DNA of 64,000 nucleotides, taken from NCBI GenBank assembly GCA_964036195.1, contig OZ038452.1, positions 12,208,704 through 12,272,703 of the forward strand, read 5' to 3'. Position numbers and translations under genes: made by a program. The notes beneath the pieces are model-generated. The model was not told the origin of the DNA, did not search any database, and saw only the letters and a program-made list of their open reading frames with translations. Every line of letters begins with the position of its first letter. The stretch's first letter is position 1. Shown here in pieces: positions 22,503 to 33,917 of the stretch. Source of the stretch: Sphaerolaimus hirsutus (taxonomy: Eukaryota; Nematoda; Chromadorea; Monhysterida; Sphaerolaimidae).

Positions 22503-23990
22503 AGCTTCGAACCAGCGGCGGCGGTCAAAAACGTCGAAAACTAGTCGAACACACGGTTAACAGCGTCCGAGTGACGGCAAAGGAGAGTGCAACCGAGCGA
22601 TCGATAAAAACAAACGTTTCTTTTTGACAACTAAATTTGAAAAGAACCTCGTGCTCCTGTTTAAATGAAAAGGACTTACTGGCACATTGCCAGTGTGGTC
22701 AATGTCATTCTGGCACGCACCCAACATTTAGCTGAACCCTTAAAGCCAGTTCAAAGTAATTTTTTGGTTCCTCACAGTCGTTTCCTACATCAAAGTACCC
22801 AATAATAAAAAATTACCCCGGGTAACTTTTAAAATGAAATGAGATTTTTTTTTGACAATTTGCATTTATTTCCCTGTTATCGTGACAGCAACGAATTGCA
22901 ATTGGTCGATTATAGTGTCGCAAACATGTTTTTAAAGCCACACAACCGTTGATTGTATGCTAATTATCAGGCATTTGCCGGCGGAGTATGCTAATAGTAG
23001 AACGAGTGTGCATAAAGCGCACCATTTCGAACTGGCGTACTGCCAGTTACAAGTGCGCGCAGTTATTTTGCTTTGCATGCGGCGGTCAGCGTAAGCTCCG
23101 CCCACTTTCGTGTAAATGCCCACTAGCGCTAACCCCAAAAATCACGAACGTTCCGTCAGGCTCACCTTTTTTTGTGTGTGAGCTCAATAACGACAGTTAA
23201 ACTTCTACGATTTTTTACATTTGACAGAGAACGGACATAATTTTAGCCCCCTGTGCGTACGCTCGACCCACAATTCCCATTTTCAAGCGCGTGGTGGGCC
23301 TCAAAAGGTTCGTAAAAATCACAAGTTTGTATAGGGAAAACGGGGCGCGCGGCCGGGCCAAAATGCGCGTGCAGTTTTAAGATGTAGGCTGGCGCGAGTG
23401 CGCGGAGTAACAGTGGCACATGGCTCGGTGCCAATACGCACAGGAATTTCTGCGCACACTGTAGGCAAATATTGTTCTGGCGATCATTCTGCTTAAATTT
23501 TTCTGCTGTCCGCCGTAATTTTATCGATTCACAACATTCATTTCAGATAAAAACTACCATAGCCGAAAAAATATGCTACACGCGTAGAAAACATCCAGAC
23601 AAAAAAAATGTCTTGCTAGTTTTTTTGAAAAATCTATATTTGATCGCAAAAACATATCTTTAACAAAATACCGTATTTACTCTGATAATTACCACGGGTA
23701 ATTTTTTCCGTCAACTTTTCAGCATATTCAAGAGGGAAATTATCATGTCGTCAAAATTTTCAAGCATGTTTTTCACGAATCAATTCATGAAATATGCTTT
23801 ATTAGAAACACAACATGCTATTTTTATTCAAATTATGCCCAACAAATTTATTATCTAATGTATGTAGCGTTATGTGCATAGAACCTATTCTGGTAATATA
23901 ACACGGTAAGCTAACGCAGATAACCAGTTTTACCTTAATATAAAATTCATTTTCACATTAAAAATCAAAACATAAGAAGTGCATACAAAA
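22503..23990. other. Intergenic stretch with no gene seen
   Basis: AT-rich with several GCCAG/CTGGC short palindromes. A CCGTATTTACTCTG end at 23671 suggests one more TA-target element of uncertain length (to about 23907). I see no supported coding sequence. Confidence 0.5.
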
Positions 23991-23999
23991 ATAATAGTA

Positions 24000-24190
24000 T
24001 TTTTTTAGGACTGTGGCGCCAAGTGCCCAAAGTGCTGTGGCACTTTTCTGACCCCCAACGCCAATGGTACAAATAGGATGGTGCCAGAGAAGCCATGGCG
24101 CCGCAACAAAATGGCGTCCAGCACCAGAAGTGACATGGTGCTTTATTCCTAGCATTTTTTGCTTTGGCGCTATCGCCAGCGCCATGGCGC
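24000..24190. repeat. GGCGCC-type palindromic array
   Basis: It carries repeated GGCGCC and CATGGCGC motifs ending CACATCACTCA, resembling the ends of the TAGTGATGGAA elements. Boundaries are not resolved. Confidence 0.5.
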
Positions 24191-24223
24191 TTTCACATCA
24201 CTCAATTGTTATCTGAACAATCA

Positions 24224-25985
24224 TCATCATAAACACCATCTACGCCAAGTTAGCCACCCATTTTTTATTTGATGCTGGATGTTATATCTCCAGCTGTGGG
24301 AGGACGGTGAATTCGAAATTTTGGGGTTATGTGCTTGACATCCCTCCACCACTATATACGGCAGGGGGCCGGCCGGCGACCCACTTGAGTGTGGGCCGCG
24401 CCGCCCTATACATAAAATTTTGTTGTGCGAATTTGGCTGTCCACGCCAACTTTGCCACCCAATGTTTTTGCAAATAGCATGGACTTTAGGAAGGGGGTTG
24501 AATTGAAAATGTTGGGGGGATGTACCCAACATTCCCCCACTGGTAATACAAGAGGGGAGCGACCCACCTGTGAGTGGGCTGCCATGAACAAACGGGGCAA
24601 CTTTTTCCCTCTAAACTTTCACTGTCCAATCCACGTCCACCAAAAAAAAAACAGGCACCAATTATTGTAATAAGTGTGAATTGCTACCTTTTCGCATTTA
24701 CAGTTTGTAACAGTACTGTAGAATGTCAAAAAATGATGTACTGTAGTACAGAAAAATAAGCAGGCACACCTAGACAAGTGCCAGATTTTTTCTTTCTGAG
24801 GTTTACAAGTGTGTGTTAAAAAGTGAGTAAACATCAAAATGAAAATATGAAAAAATGTAAACATCACTTGTCTAGGTGTGTCTGCTTAATTTTCTGTATT
24901 GCAGCACATCATTTTATGACATTTTACAGTACTGTTACACACTGTAAATGTGAAAAAGTAGCAATTCACACTTATCATGATATTTGGTGCCCTTTTTTTG
25001 TGAATTGGACAGTGCAAGTAAAGTGATAAACGTTGTTTTTGCATGGCAGCCCACGCACACGTGGGTCGCTCCACTCTTGTATATAGCAGTGGGGGAAATG
25101 TTGGGTACATACCCCCAACATTTTGAATGCGACCCCCTCCTATAGCTGGAGATTGTTCGCTCTATTTACACAAAACCATTGAGTGGCGAACTTGGCGGCA
25201 TATTCGCACATAACACTTTATGTATATGGCGGCCCACACTCAGGTGGGTCGCCGGCTGGCCCCCTGCCGTGTACAGTTGTGGGTAGGGTGTCAAATTTCC
25301 GTTTTCCGTTTTCCATTTCCGTTTTCCGCAGGCAAATTTTTTCTGGTTTTCCGTTCCGTTTTCCGGCTGCTGAATTTTTTTTTCCGTTTTCGGTTCTGTT
25401 TTCTGGCCACTTTTTCCGTTTCCGTTTTTCTGGCTCATTTTCCGTTTTCCGGCTAAATTTTCAGTTTTTCCACCTTTTTCCGTTTTCTGCCTCAATTTTC
25501 TGTTTTTCCGCCTCATTTTACCTTTTTTGGCTCAACTTTCTGTTTTCTGTTCCAGCCAAACTGGGAAAAAATTGTCAAGCAGATTGTCAATTATGTAAAA
25601 AAATTTTTGTTCCCAGCACAATTTTTCACTTCCAGCAAAATTTCAGCAAATTTTATCTGTTTTCTGGCAAAATTTCAGCAAACTTCATTTTCCAGTTCCG
25701 TTTTTTCCGGCCCATTTTTCCGTTTTCCGGCCACTGAAATTTTTTTCCGTTTCCATTTTCCGCCAAGTGCAAATTTTTTTTCCATTTTCTGTTCCGTTTT
25801 CCGTCCGCTGAAATTTTTTTTCCATTTCCGTTTTCCGTAAATAATTTTTTTTGACACCCTAGTGGTGTGGGATGTCAGGTACATCCGCCAAAATTTCGAA
25901 TTCACCATCCTCCCACAGCTGGAGATATAACGTCCAGCACCAAATAAAAAATGGGTTGTGAACTTGGTGTAGAGATGGTGTTTAC
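24224..25985. repeat. Large foldback (inverted repeat) with a TTCCG-array element in one arm
   Basis: The left arm (24224 to about 24800) is the reverse complement of the right arm (about 24840-25985). Paired landmarks include TATATCTCCAGCTGTGGGAGG at the outer side and CACTTGTCTAGGTGTG at the centre. The right arm is longer because of an insertion at 25284-25861. No transposase is visible. Confidence 0.8.
25284..25861. mobile_element. hAT-like element built of TTCCGTTTTCC arrays
   Basis: Terminal TAGGGTGTCAAA / TTTGACACCCTA, with a near-match 8-bp target (GTTGTGGG versus GGTGTGGG). The uninterrupted left arm of the foldback serves as the empty site. The body is almost wholly TTCCGTTTTCC-type repeats. 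A related CCGGAAAACGG array lies at about 29975-30400. Confidence 0.75.
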
Positions 25986-26187
25986 AAAAAAATGCCATTT
26001 TGGCTTGCCCCATCCACCGTTTTTCAACCCCGTTTGTAACCTGATTCAGCCACTGAGTTCCAAACTCTGCTGAACTTTAAAAGCATTTCCAAACCCTTGA
26101 TCAATGTTATGTTACATCAGACTCAAATATCACCTTAAAAATTCTAATCATACATTAGTGATTCACATGTATTTCATGTCAATTTTT

Positions 26188-27429
26188 TTAATTCACTGAA
26201 GCAGCAAGACCAACATTATTAACCTTTGTTTTTACACTAGGCTGTGCTTTCTGCAGAATGTTTGCCTCAGTCAGACCTATATAATACCAGATTAGTGACA
26301 TACAGGGACAATACTTGTGAAGAATCTGAGCAGCAGCTTTCTTATAACTTGTAGTAAAAATTATGTGTAAACCTATCCCTAATGTTCCATTTAGGCCAGG
26401 CATAAGTTCGTGAAATGCCCAACATGGCAAATTCCACCAAGTGATTACTGGATATTGAAACTTGTTTATAATTTGCCATATTGAGGTGTATAGTAATGGC
26501 ATTTGCAAAATTAGGTTGAGGCCAACAGTTCCTAACAGTAGCATAATTTTTTCAAGCAAATCACTTTGTTGCATACCTTTTGATCTAGAAGGGGTCCTCA
26601 TTTTTCTCAAAATAATCAGACCACAAACAAACTGGCCAGCAATAAGTGATAACTGAAGCATGATGCCAAGTGGCAAAGTGAAAATCATGATGGCAGATAA
26701 ATATTTGTGTATGATCTGTAGATGTGTTGGATCATAAACATCATATGGGACTGAGATATTGAAAATCCAACAAGAGCTGTACCCTACAAGGAATGATACA
26801 ATTAATGATAAAATGATCACAAGAATGGCAAGCTTTTTGGTGTTTGCATACTTATACTTCATGGGGTAAACTACAGCAACACAGCGCTCAAGTGCTAAAA
26901 AGAACAAGAATGACTGATTGAAAATATTACTGAAGAATATGAGACTCCAATTTGTGCAAATTTCATTTGAACTAAGATTGTACATGAACATTGCATGTAC
27001 TGGAAAGAATAAGTCATTTATCTTTCCAACACCAGCTAAGTAGACTAGAATGTCAGTGACAACTTCACCAAGGTGATAATATAGTGCACCCTTTGATTCC
27101 TTGCTTAGCATTTGGAAAAGAATAGCTGAATTTAGGACTGCCATCAGGATTATTATTGGGAGAAACCAAATTCTGAACCATCTTATGAGACTGATTATGA
27201 CCTTTGGTTCTGGCCACAGTCCTATGGCATTTTTCCACCCATAAAGCAATGCAAATTTCAAATTCTTCCATGGGGTGAAAATAGTCCAATTTCTAAATGC
27301 ATAAGTTGTATAGCATTTCTCATATCTGTATTCAAAGTAGAATGTGGCCATGTAGCATGTGTCAAAATGCTCAGTGAATCCCAGCCTCTGCACAGACATA
27401 TTGATCACAAGCTCTGAGAAATTATCCAT
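26188..27429 (-). CDS. Intronless class A-like seven-transmembrane (GPCR) protein
   Basis: A single open frame of 413 codons runs from ATG 27429 to TAA 26188-26190; the frame is open a few codons further upstream but without ATG. Approximate membrane segments by residue: 84-108, 118-145, 159-182, 200-221, 242-272, 292-318 and 335-360. The N-terminus is long (about 80 residues), has N-glycosylation sequons (NFS, NMS) and extra Cys. Rhodopsin-family marks are a Cys before TM3 (CTNW, residue 158), a second Cys after TM4 (SSCWIF, about 220) and ERC at the end of TM3 (about 181-183) in place of DRY. TM7 carries LNGTLGIGLHIIF, with no NPxxY. This suggests an invertebrate peptide-, amine- or chemosensory-type orphan receptor; the ligand cannot be read from sequence. 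It is AT-rich and intronless, unlike the spliced GC-rich genes around it. A transposon begins about 95 bp upstream of the ATG. Confidence 0.8.
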   Translation of the reverse strand: MDNFSELVINMSVQRLGFTEHFDTCYMATFYFEYRYEKCYTTYAFRNWTIFTPWKNLKFALLYGWKNAIGLWPEPKVIISLIRWFRIWFLPIIILMAVLNSAILFQMLSKESKGALYYHLGEVVTDILVYLAGVGKINDLFFPVHAMFMYNLSSNEICTNWSLIFFSNIFNQSFLFFLALERCVAVVYPMKYKYANTKKLAILVIILSLIVSFLVGYSSCWIFNISVPYDVYDPTHLQIIHKYLSAIMIFTLPLGIMLQLSLIAGQFVCGLIILRKMRTPSRSKGMQQSDLLEKIMLLLGTVGLNLILQMPLLYTSIWQIINKFQYPVITWWNLPCWAFHELMPGLNGTLGIGLHIIFTTSYKKAAAQILHKYCPCMSLIWYYIGLTEANILQKAQPSVKTKVNNVGLAASVN

Positions 27430-27523
27430 CCAAGTGAGCACCTGCTTATTTTGCAACCCCCTTGTCCTGTGGAAATTTTGTTTGTATCAGACATATGTAG
27501 ACACTAGTGTTTAAGTAGATGTA

Positions 27524-28161
27524 TTGTATTTCTCCGTGTAAACCGCCCCCCCCCCGTGCACAACGCCCGGGGCGTTACACAGCTTTATAGCGTCCCCGGG
27601 GCGCTATGCTTGGTTTCAAAAACCTTTGCAAAAATCTTAAAAATGATGCTACACAGTAATGAAATGTCTGCCAGATTTGAACAGTTTGAATGTGTGCCTG
27701 GCGGCACTCATTGTATACTCCAGTCACTTTACACCCTGCACGCGTGGTTCCCGCTGTAAGCGTGCCAACGATTTTTAGGCATGCTATTTTCATACGAAGT
27801 CGAAAAAAGTCATCGCTGTTATAACGCTATGTGCTAACTCATTCACAACAATGATTTTTTCGTCTTTTACACAAAGATCGCATCCTTTACACATTGGCAC
27901 ACATCCAACGTGAGCCATAAATGAGTGAGATGGCAGAGTATCATGTCTGCCGAGTATAATTCCGCGGCGTGCACGTTTTTCATTGAATTAGATGCATGCC
28001 AGGAACGAAAAATATGTAGTAAATACCCATTATTATAGGTTCTATGTATAACGCCCCCAAAATAACACCCGGGTGTTATACATGTTTTCAAAAAAGGTAG
28101 CTGAAAAGTGTCTCAGTTTTGTATAACACCTGGGCAGGGCGGTTTACACGGTCAAATACGG
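27524..28161. mobile_element. TA-target element, CCGTATTTCTCCG family, beside the GPCR
   Basis: It begins TTGTATTTCTCCGTGTAAACC and ends GGTTTACACGGTCAAATACGG, TA-flanked. It starts about 95 bp upstream of the receptor ATG, so it occupies the receptor's likely promoter region. Confidence 0.7.
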
Positions 28162-28718
28162 TAAGTGAATCAATCTCTTATCGGTAAGTTCTCATCTATT
28201 GTAGAATCCATACTGTAGCTAGCTGAGTAACATACTGGCATATAGTCCTGTCATCTTCCAGTACTTGTTCTGCCCAACATTCAACATGCAAATGACATGT
28301 TTCATTCTGTAAGTTGATGTTTACTGAAAAAATGAACACTTTTAACAAAAATTACGTTCTTGAAAGATTTAGATTTACCCATCCAAAACGTGACAATGGG
28401 TCCAAATTTGAACCAGTTGCTGTAGAATTAATCTGGTTAGTTGAATTGTCATTGATGGAGTTGACTATGAACAGATTTGCAACAATTAAGATAATGAGAA
28501 GTTTTGTCATTTTTCACTGCTGTTTTTCATGGCATCATGTTTTCCATCGTTTCATCGTTTAGATGAATCCACACTACACGATAAGCCACCTCGTGTCATT
28601 ATTTATGGTAATTTATTTACCTGTGTGTGTGTGGGAGAATGAAATGCTATTTACGTTTTGTGCCAGGCACCGAGTAGCATTTCAATCAAGTCCTCAAAAG
28701 CTACGAAAATGTTGACTA

Positions 28719-28961
28719 CCGTATTTCCTCGAATTACCCCCCGGGGGGTTTATTTTTCAGAGTGAAAATTTTGAGAGAAAAACGTGAAAAATGCAACAAT
28801 AACCACCATTTATAAGTTTTTACAGCCTTATATAAGGATGTAGATGGTATGAACGATGTTCTAACGTAACACAGTAAGTGTTTTGAACGTCTGTTATGCA
28901 TTTCCCGGACCACAAATACATAGTGCCGATTTTGAGAGGGGGGTATTTCGAGGAAATACGG
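28719..28961. mobile_element. TA-target CCGTATTTCCTCG element
   Basis: Ends CCGTATTTCCTCGAATTACC / TTTCGAGGAAATACGG, flanked by TA on both sides. Non-coding. Confidence 0.75.
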
Positions 28962-29133
28962 TAGTGAGAAAAAATTCTCAAGTTGTTGTTAAATTTGTGG
29001 AAATGATGAGTCCGGGTGTTTGTGAAATCTGTTGTACATGTTTCAATAACAACACTAAGAAATCGGTTATGGATATGGTGTCAACAACAACTTTTTTACG
29101 GAACAAGGAAACGGGAAAAAATTTGAACCTGCC

Positions 29134-29972
29134 TAGTGATGGAATGGCGCCATGGCGCTGGCGCCATTTGAGGGCGCCAAAGGGCGCAGCGCCATGGCGC
29201 CATTGGCGCTTGGCGCCCTTTTTCTGTGGCGCCCTTGGCGCCTGGCGCCCACATTCTGAAAGGCGCCATGGCGCCCTTGGCGCTTGGCGCCCTTTTTCTG
29301 TTTCGCCCTTGGCGCCCTGCTTCTAAAGGGCGCCAAAAAGGCGCCAGCAGGGTTTCAAGGTGAGTGCTGTGTAAATGAAAAAATAATGAAAAACGCATCC
29401 GTAGATGATCTAAATTCGCCAGAAAAATGGAGGATATGGTGTGAGTGGGTGGAAATCTTTCGTCCAACGTTTCATCAGATGTGTCTGACGGATCAGAAGA
29501 CAAGAATGATGGACCGTCGAACTTGCAAAATTATTTAAAAAAAGGATTCAAATTGTTGCAATTCCGTTTTTGTCCATTTCAGGGAAACATTGATTGGAAA
29601 AGTATATTTGAAGTACCTAATTGGATTGCTGTCAAATGACAATTTCCATTGTGTTTGAATTTGTCATGGGAATTTTACTGAAAATTTTTTGTTGCTAGAT
29701 TTGTTTTTGTTCATTACATCCTGAAAAACGTGAATTAAGACGTGAATGCGTGTACCACGGTGCTGTAGAAACATTTTTCGCGCATGCAGGGTGTTGTTGG
29801 CACTTATTAATCCTGGCGCCCTTGGCGCCTGGCGCCCTATTTTCCAAATGGCGCCATGGCGCCCGCTTTCTGTGGCGCCCCTGGCGCCTGGCGCCTGGCG
29901 CCCACTTTCCGAATGGCGCCCTTGGCGCCCTTGGCGCCTGGCGCCATTGTTTCTGGCGCTTTTCCATCACTA
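29134..29972. mobile_element. hAT-like element with GGCGCC arrays
   Basis: TAGTGATGGAATGGCGCC ... GGCGCTTTTCCATCACTA, with an exact 8-bp duplication AACCTGCC (29126-29133, 29973-29980). Arrays of GGCGCC fill both ends (about 29145-29345 and 29815-29965). The core between them is AT-rich and non-coding. It is inserted in an older GGAAAACGG-array element. Confidence 0.85.
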
Positions 29973-30447
29973 AACCTGCCGGAAAACGGAAACGTAAATT
30001 GAATTTTTTTTGCACCTGCCAGAAAACGGAAAAATGAAAAGCCGGAAAACGGAAACGGAAAAATTCGCTGAAATTCGGCTGGAACGAGAAAATATTTGCT
30101 GAATGTTTGCCGGAAATGAAAAACAATCTGGAGAAATTTATCCGGAAATGAAAAAAATTGCAGGAATTTTGCTGGAAACAGAAGAATTTCACATAATTGA
30201 GAACCTGCATGCATGTTTACCAGTGTGGCCGAAACAGAAAACAGAGATTATGAGTCAGAAAAGAATAAGAAATTGGAAAAACAGAAAATAGAAAAATTGG
30301 AAAAACGGAAAACAGGCGGAAAAAACTAAAAATGTGGCCAGAAATCGGAAAATGAGCTGGAAAGACGGAAACGGAAACAAAATCAACAGCCGGAAACAAA
30401 ATCCACTGCCACCACAGCTGACGATATTGCATCCAAACGCATCGCGC

Positions 30448-30476
30448 GCGCGCGCTCTCTCTCTCTCTCTCTCTTT
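30448..30476. repeat. (GC)n(TC)n microsatellite
   Basis: GCGCGCGCGC followed by about a dozen CT units. Confidence 0.9.
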
Positions 30477-30702
30477 TGCCAGATTCTGTAGAAATTTAAC
30501 CAACGCTGAACAACAACGCATTTCATTTTTTCAAATTGGAATTTATGAAAAAGGTGGAAAAAGTGTTATCTCTGTGAACTTCAGCACCATTTTCATTATT
30601 TTCCGCCATATTTGGCAACCGTTTGTATGATTTTACGCGATTTGGCACGCACCCAGCTGTGCCTTATATTAGAGGTATACCTTATATTGGAGGTAATACG
30701 GT

Positions 30703-30868
30703 CACTATCGAAACAAAAAATAAAAGATCCGCATCTCCTGGTGGTTTTGACAATGATGGGGACTGCGATCTAAGTGTTGAGGAGTGTCCACCAGAGTCCG
30801 GTAGCTCATACGATGGAGCTGAGGGCTCCTCACCTCCTAAGCTGTGGACTTTTTCGACACTTGAATGA
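30703..30868 (+). pseudogene. Possible coding remnant, acidic, unrecognised
   Basis: This stretch is open in one frame and reads KRSASPGGFDNDGDCDLSVE and onwards to a stop, with a composition unlike its simple-repeat surroundings. There is no recognisable start, acceptor or domain. After the stop a second frame continues briefly (LNEYPDAMWDLNMR), which may mean a frameshifted relic, perhaps of a transposon protein. Confidence 0.2.
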
Positions 30869-31180
30869 ATATCCAGATGCTATGTGGGATCTAAACATGC
30901 GCAAAACCAATATTTGAGAAGATAACCGCCGTTTCCACATTAAGATGCTGTAAAATGTGAGTTTGTGTTATAAAAACGTGAGTTTTTACCACAAAAACTC
31001 GATTTTTTTACAAAAAAAAACAGAAATAAAACACAGAAACTCATACAAACTTCGTGAAAAAACTCAAAACACAGATATTTATTTTTGAAAAACTCAAAAT
31101 ACAGAAAGTGTTTTTATTTTGAGAACTTAGCCATCGTTGGTTTCAGCTGTGCACACTAACGAAGATTCCCCGCGCATCGA

Positions 31181-31189
31181 CTATAAATA
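31181..31189 (+). promoter_or_regulatory. TATA box (CTATAAATA)
   Basis: A canonical TATA motif lies 62-70 bp upstream of the ATG at 31251, a spacing that fits a start site near 31212. The ATG itself has a favourable context (CAAAAATGT). It is therefore the likely core promoter of the signal-peptide exon. Confidence 0.5.
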
Positions 31190-31250
31190 TTGAGTCGGTA
31201 ACTAATTTTTATAATCGTTTCTTCCTTGCGCACCATCGAATGCATCAAAA

Positions 31251-31436
31251 ATGTCTTTCGCACACATCTACGTTGTTCTGACACTGTATCTTGGATGTCT
31301 CTGTGAAGCAACCAGTTTCACCAAGACACTAGACACCACCAAATCTATTACATCACACGAAGCATATCCTAGTGCTACTATTGACTACGGAAATAAGAAT
31401 AACTACCGGTACATAGTTAAAGCAAAGTCACCCAGG
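31251..31436 (+). CDS. First exon of a putative secreted or membrane protein, interrupted by a repeat element
   Basis: The frame begins MSFAHIYVVLTLYLGCLCEA, a textbook signal peptide with cleavage expected after residue 20. It continues about 42 residues that are Ser/Thr/Lys/Tyr-rich and not recognised. At 31437 the sequence passes into a repeat element (31437-32205), so the natural end of the exon is uncertain. One possible donor is CCG|GTACAT after 31408. The partner exons may be those at 34369-34702 on the same strand, but this is not proven. Confidence 0.5.
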
Positions 31437-32205
31437 GGCCAGTTCCGCAAGTAGACAAGTTAAGAGTTAAAAGTTAAGAGTTGAGTTAAAGGTTAAAAGT
31501 TGAGACAAAAGTTGAGTTAAAAGTTAAGAGTTGAGTTAAAGGTTAAAAGTTGAGTCAAAAGTTGAGTTAAAAGTTAAGAGTTGAGTTAAAGGTTAAAAGT
31601 TGAGTCAAAAGTTGAGTTAAAAGTTAAGAGTTGAGTTAAAGGTTAAAAGTTGAGTCAAAAGTTGAGTTAAATGTTAAGAGTTGAGTTAAAGGTTAAAAGT
31701 TGAGTCAAAAGTTGGGTTAAAGGTTAAAATGTGAGTTAAAAGTTGATTTAAAAGACGAATGGGTCATTCGTTGCAGAAGCGCGATACGCTGATCTTCAAT
31801 CATATTTTGTCCCCGCACGGCCATTTTGAAACAACGTTCCGCGATTTTTTTTTTTAGCGATAATTTTTTTGGATACGTTATTTTCAAATGTTGTGCATAC
31901 CACATTGGCATCATGCTAGCGAACAGCCGTATCAATACCAATTTCACATTTTTATTTTTTTACCATCATTTTCCACTTGTCTCTTAACTCTCAACTCTCA
32001 ACTCAACATTTAACTCAACTTTTAACTCAACTCTTAACTCAACTTTTAACCTTTAACTCCACTCTTAACATTCCACTCAACTTTTAACTCAACTCTTAAA
32101 TTTTAACTTTTCTCTTAAACTTTAACTTTACTCTTAACTCGCCATTTGTCATTTTACTCAACTCTTAACTTTTAACTCTTAACTTGTCCACTTGCGGAAC
32201 CGGCA
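31437..32205. mobile_element. Element with GGCCAGTTCCGCAAG ends and TTAAGAGTTGAG arrays
   Basis: Inverted ends (GGCCAGTTCCGCAAGTAGACA / ACTTGCGGAACCGGC) enclose arrays of GTTGAGTTAAAAGTTAAGAG-type sequence, including 50-bp tandem units at about 31490-31735. A shorter relative is at 45668-45888, upstream of gene B. The target duplication is unclear. Confidence 0.65.
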
Positions 32206-32430
32206 CCAGTACGGTCGGTTGGAAACATTGACCACGATCATTTCATAATTTGCGTATAAACTGAACTTTTGCGTGACATTTGACACTTGATTTTGCACTT
32301 TACAGGGTGCTGACTAGCAGAGTTGCGAAAGCGTATTTACGCTTACCCGAAATACCCGGGTAAATGGGTATTTATATTTACGCTTACGCTTACGCTTTTA
32401 TAAAATACCCATACGCTTTATTACGCTTTC

Positions 32431-32630
32431 NNNNNNNNNNNNNNNNNNNNNNNNNNNNNNNNNNNNNNNNNNNNNNNNNNNNNNNNNNNNNNNNNNNNNN
32501 NNNNNNNNNNNNNNNNNNNNNNNNNNNNNNNNNNNNNNNNNNNNNNNNNNNNNNNNNNNNNNNNNNNNNNNNNNNNNNNNNNNNNNNNNNNNNNNNNNNN
32601 NNNNNNNNNNNNNNNNNNNNNNNNNNNNNN
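32431..32630. other. Assembly gap (200 N)
   Basis: An exact run of 200 N, probably a scaffolding gap of conventional size. It is flanked on the left by TACGCTTACGC repeats and on the right by a foldback element. Confidence 0.98.
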
Positions 32631-33474
32631 CCACTCCCCTACTATACAATATTCAATAATGTGAGATTAACGCGAAAAATTTCTCAAAAATTAGCTTATT
32701 CTCCAAAAAAACACCACTCCCCATTAGATGGATGACAAAAAATTCACTTTTTGGAACTTTTTTATTAAACACTTCAAGAGATGGTTTACGATACTTGAAA
32801 GGGAAGGGTTTGATGTTTAAAGTTATGTAAAGAACCATACCTCTAAAATGCCTGCATAGCAAAATTTACTTTAGGCGAATTTTATGACATCATAATGGCA
32901 TCATTGCAGGAACAAAAACTTGCAAAATTTACACTTTGAAATTCCCCCCAAGTAAATTTTGCAATGCATGCATTTTAGTGGTATGATTCTTTACATAACT
33001 TGAAACATCAAACCCTTCCCTTTAAAGTATTGTAAACCATCTCTTCAAGTGTCTAATAAAAAAGTTCCAAAGAGTGGATTTTATGTCATCCATCTATTGG
33101 GGAGTGGTGTTTTTAGAGAATAAGTGAATTTTTGAGAAATTTTTCACATTAATCTCACATGGTTGAATAGTGTGTAGTAGGGGAGTGGTGTTGGTAACAC
33201 ATCCCAAAAATTTTTGATTTATACCGCTCCCACAGCTCAAAAATCAGCGGGTGCCGGACCTGCTCTGGGACACCGAAAAAGCCACAAAAAATTTTTGCAC
33301 TTAGGGCGACCCACCCTGAGAGGGGTCGCCGCGACCCCCCTAGTTCATGCGAGGTAGAGGGAGGTTGTGCCAATATCTTCCCCAAGTTTCAGCTACTGGC
33401 GCGCCCTAGAACTGGAGATAGGGTGTCACAAGTACGATCAAAAATAGGGTGCCGGACGTGACCGGGAAGGTGTT
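32631..33474. mobile_element. Foldback element of the AACACCTTCCC family, left end in the gap
   Basis: It matches 48310-49155, including the right end GACGTGACCGGGAAGGTGTT followed by TA. The left portion is lost in the N gap. Confidence 0.75.
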
Positions 33475-33917
33475 TACCAAAAATCGGTCATGTAAAATGA
33501 CTTTTTCCCATAATTCCGTTTCTAAGTTTTGGCAAACTCTGCGTATATGTATGAAATCAAAAAGTGTCTGACAGGGTTCCATATATAGTTTTGTTCAACC
33601 AAAATGTTTCATGTGAGATCCATTTTTCACATGTTTCTCTTTTGAAAATTTTTCACCTTCTGCATATTCCGTTGGAATCGAAAGTGTCTAAGTGGCTTCC
33701 ATATTTATATTTGTGTATAACCAAAATCTTTCATGTGAAATAAAATTTAACCATGTTTCTGTTTTGAAAATTTTGCACATTCTGCAGGTATGTTTGGAAT
33801 CAAAAAATGTCTAAGTGGGTCCCATATTTAAATTTTTGTTATACCAAAATCCTTCTGTAAAATCACTTTTTCCCATATTTCTCTTTTTAAAATTGTTCAC
33901 CTCATGCATCAGAAGTT

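Noticed and set aside
25183-25840. Phe/Ser-rich membrane protein
   Set aside because: It is a translation of TTCCGTTTTCC arrays within a transposon.
31490-31735. Regulatory or coding repeat (GTTGAGTTAAAAGTTAAGAG)
   Set aside because: It forms the body of an element with inverted ends and has a shorter relative at 45668-45888; no coding frame or promoter evidence.
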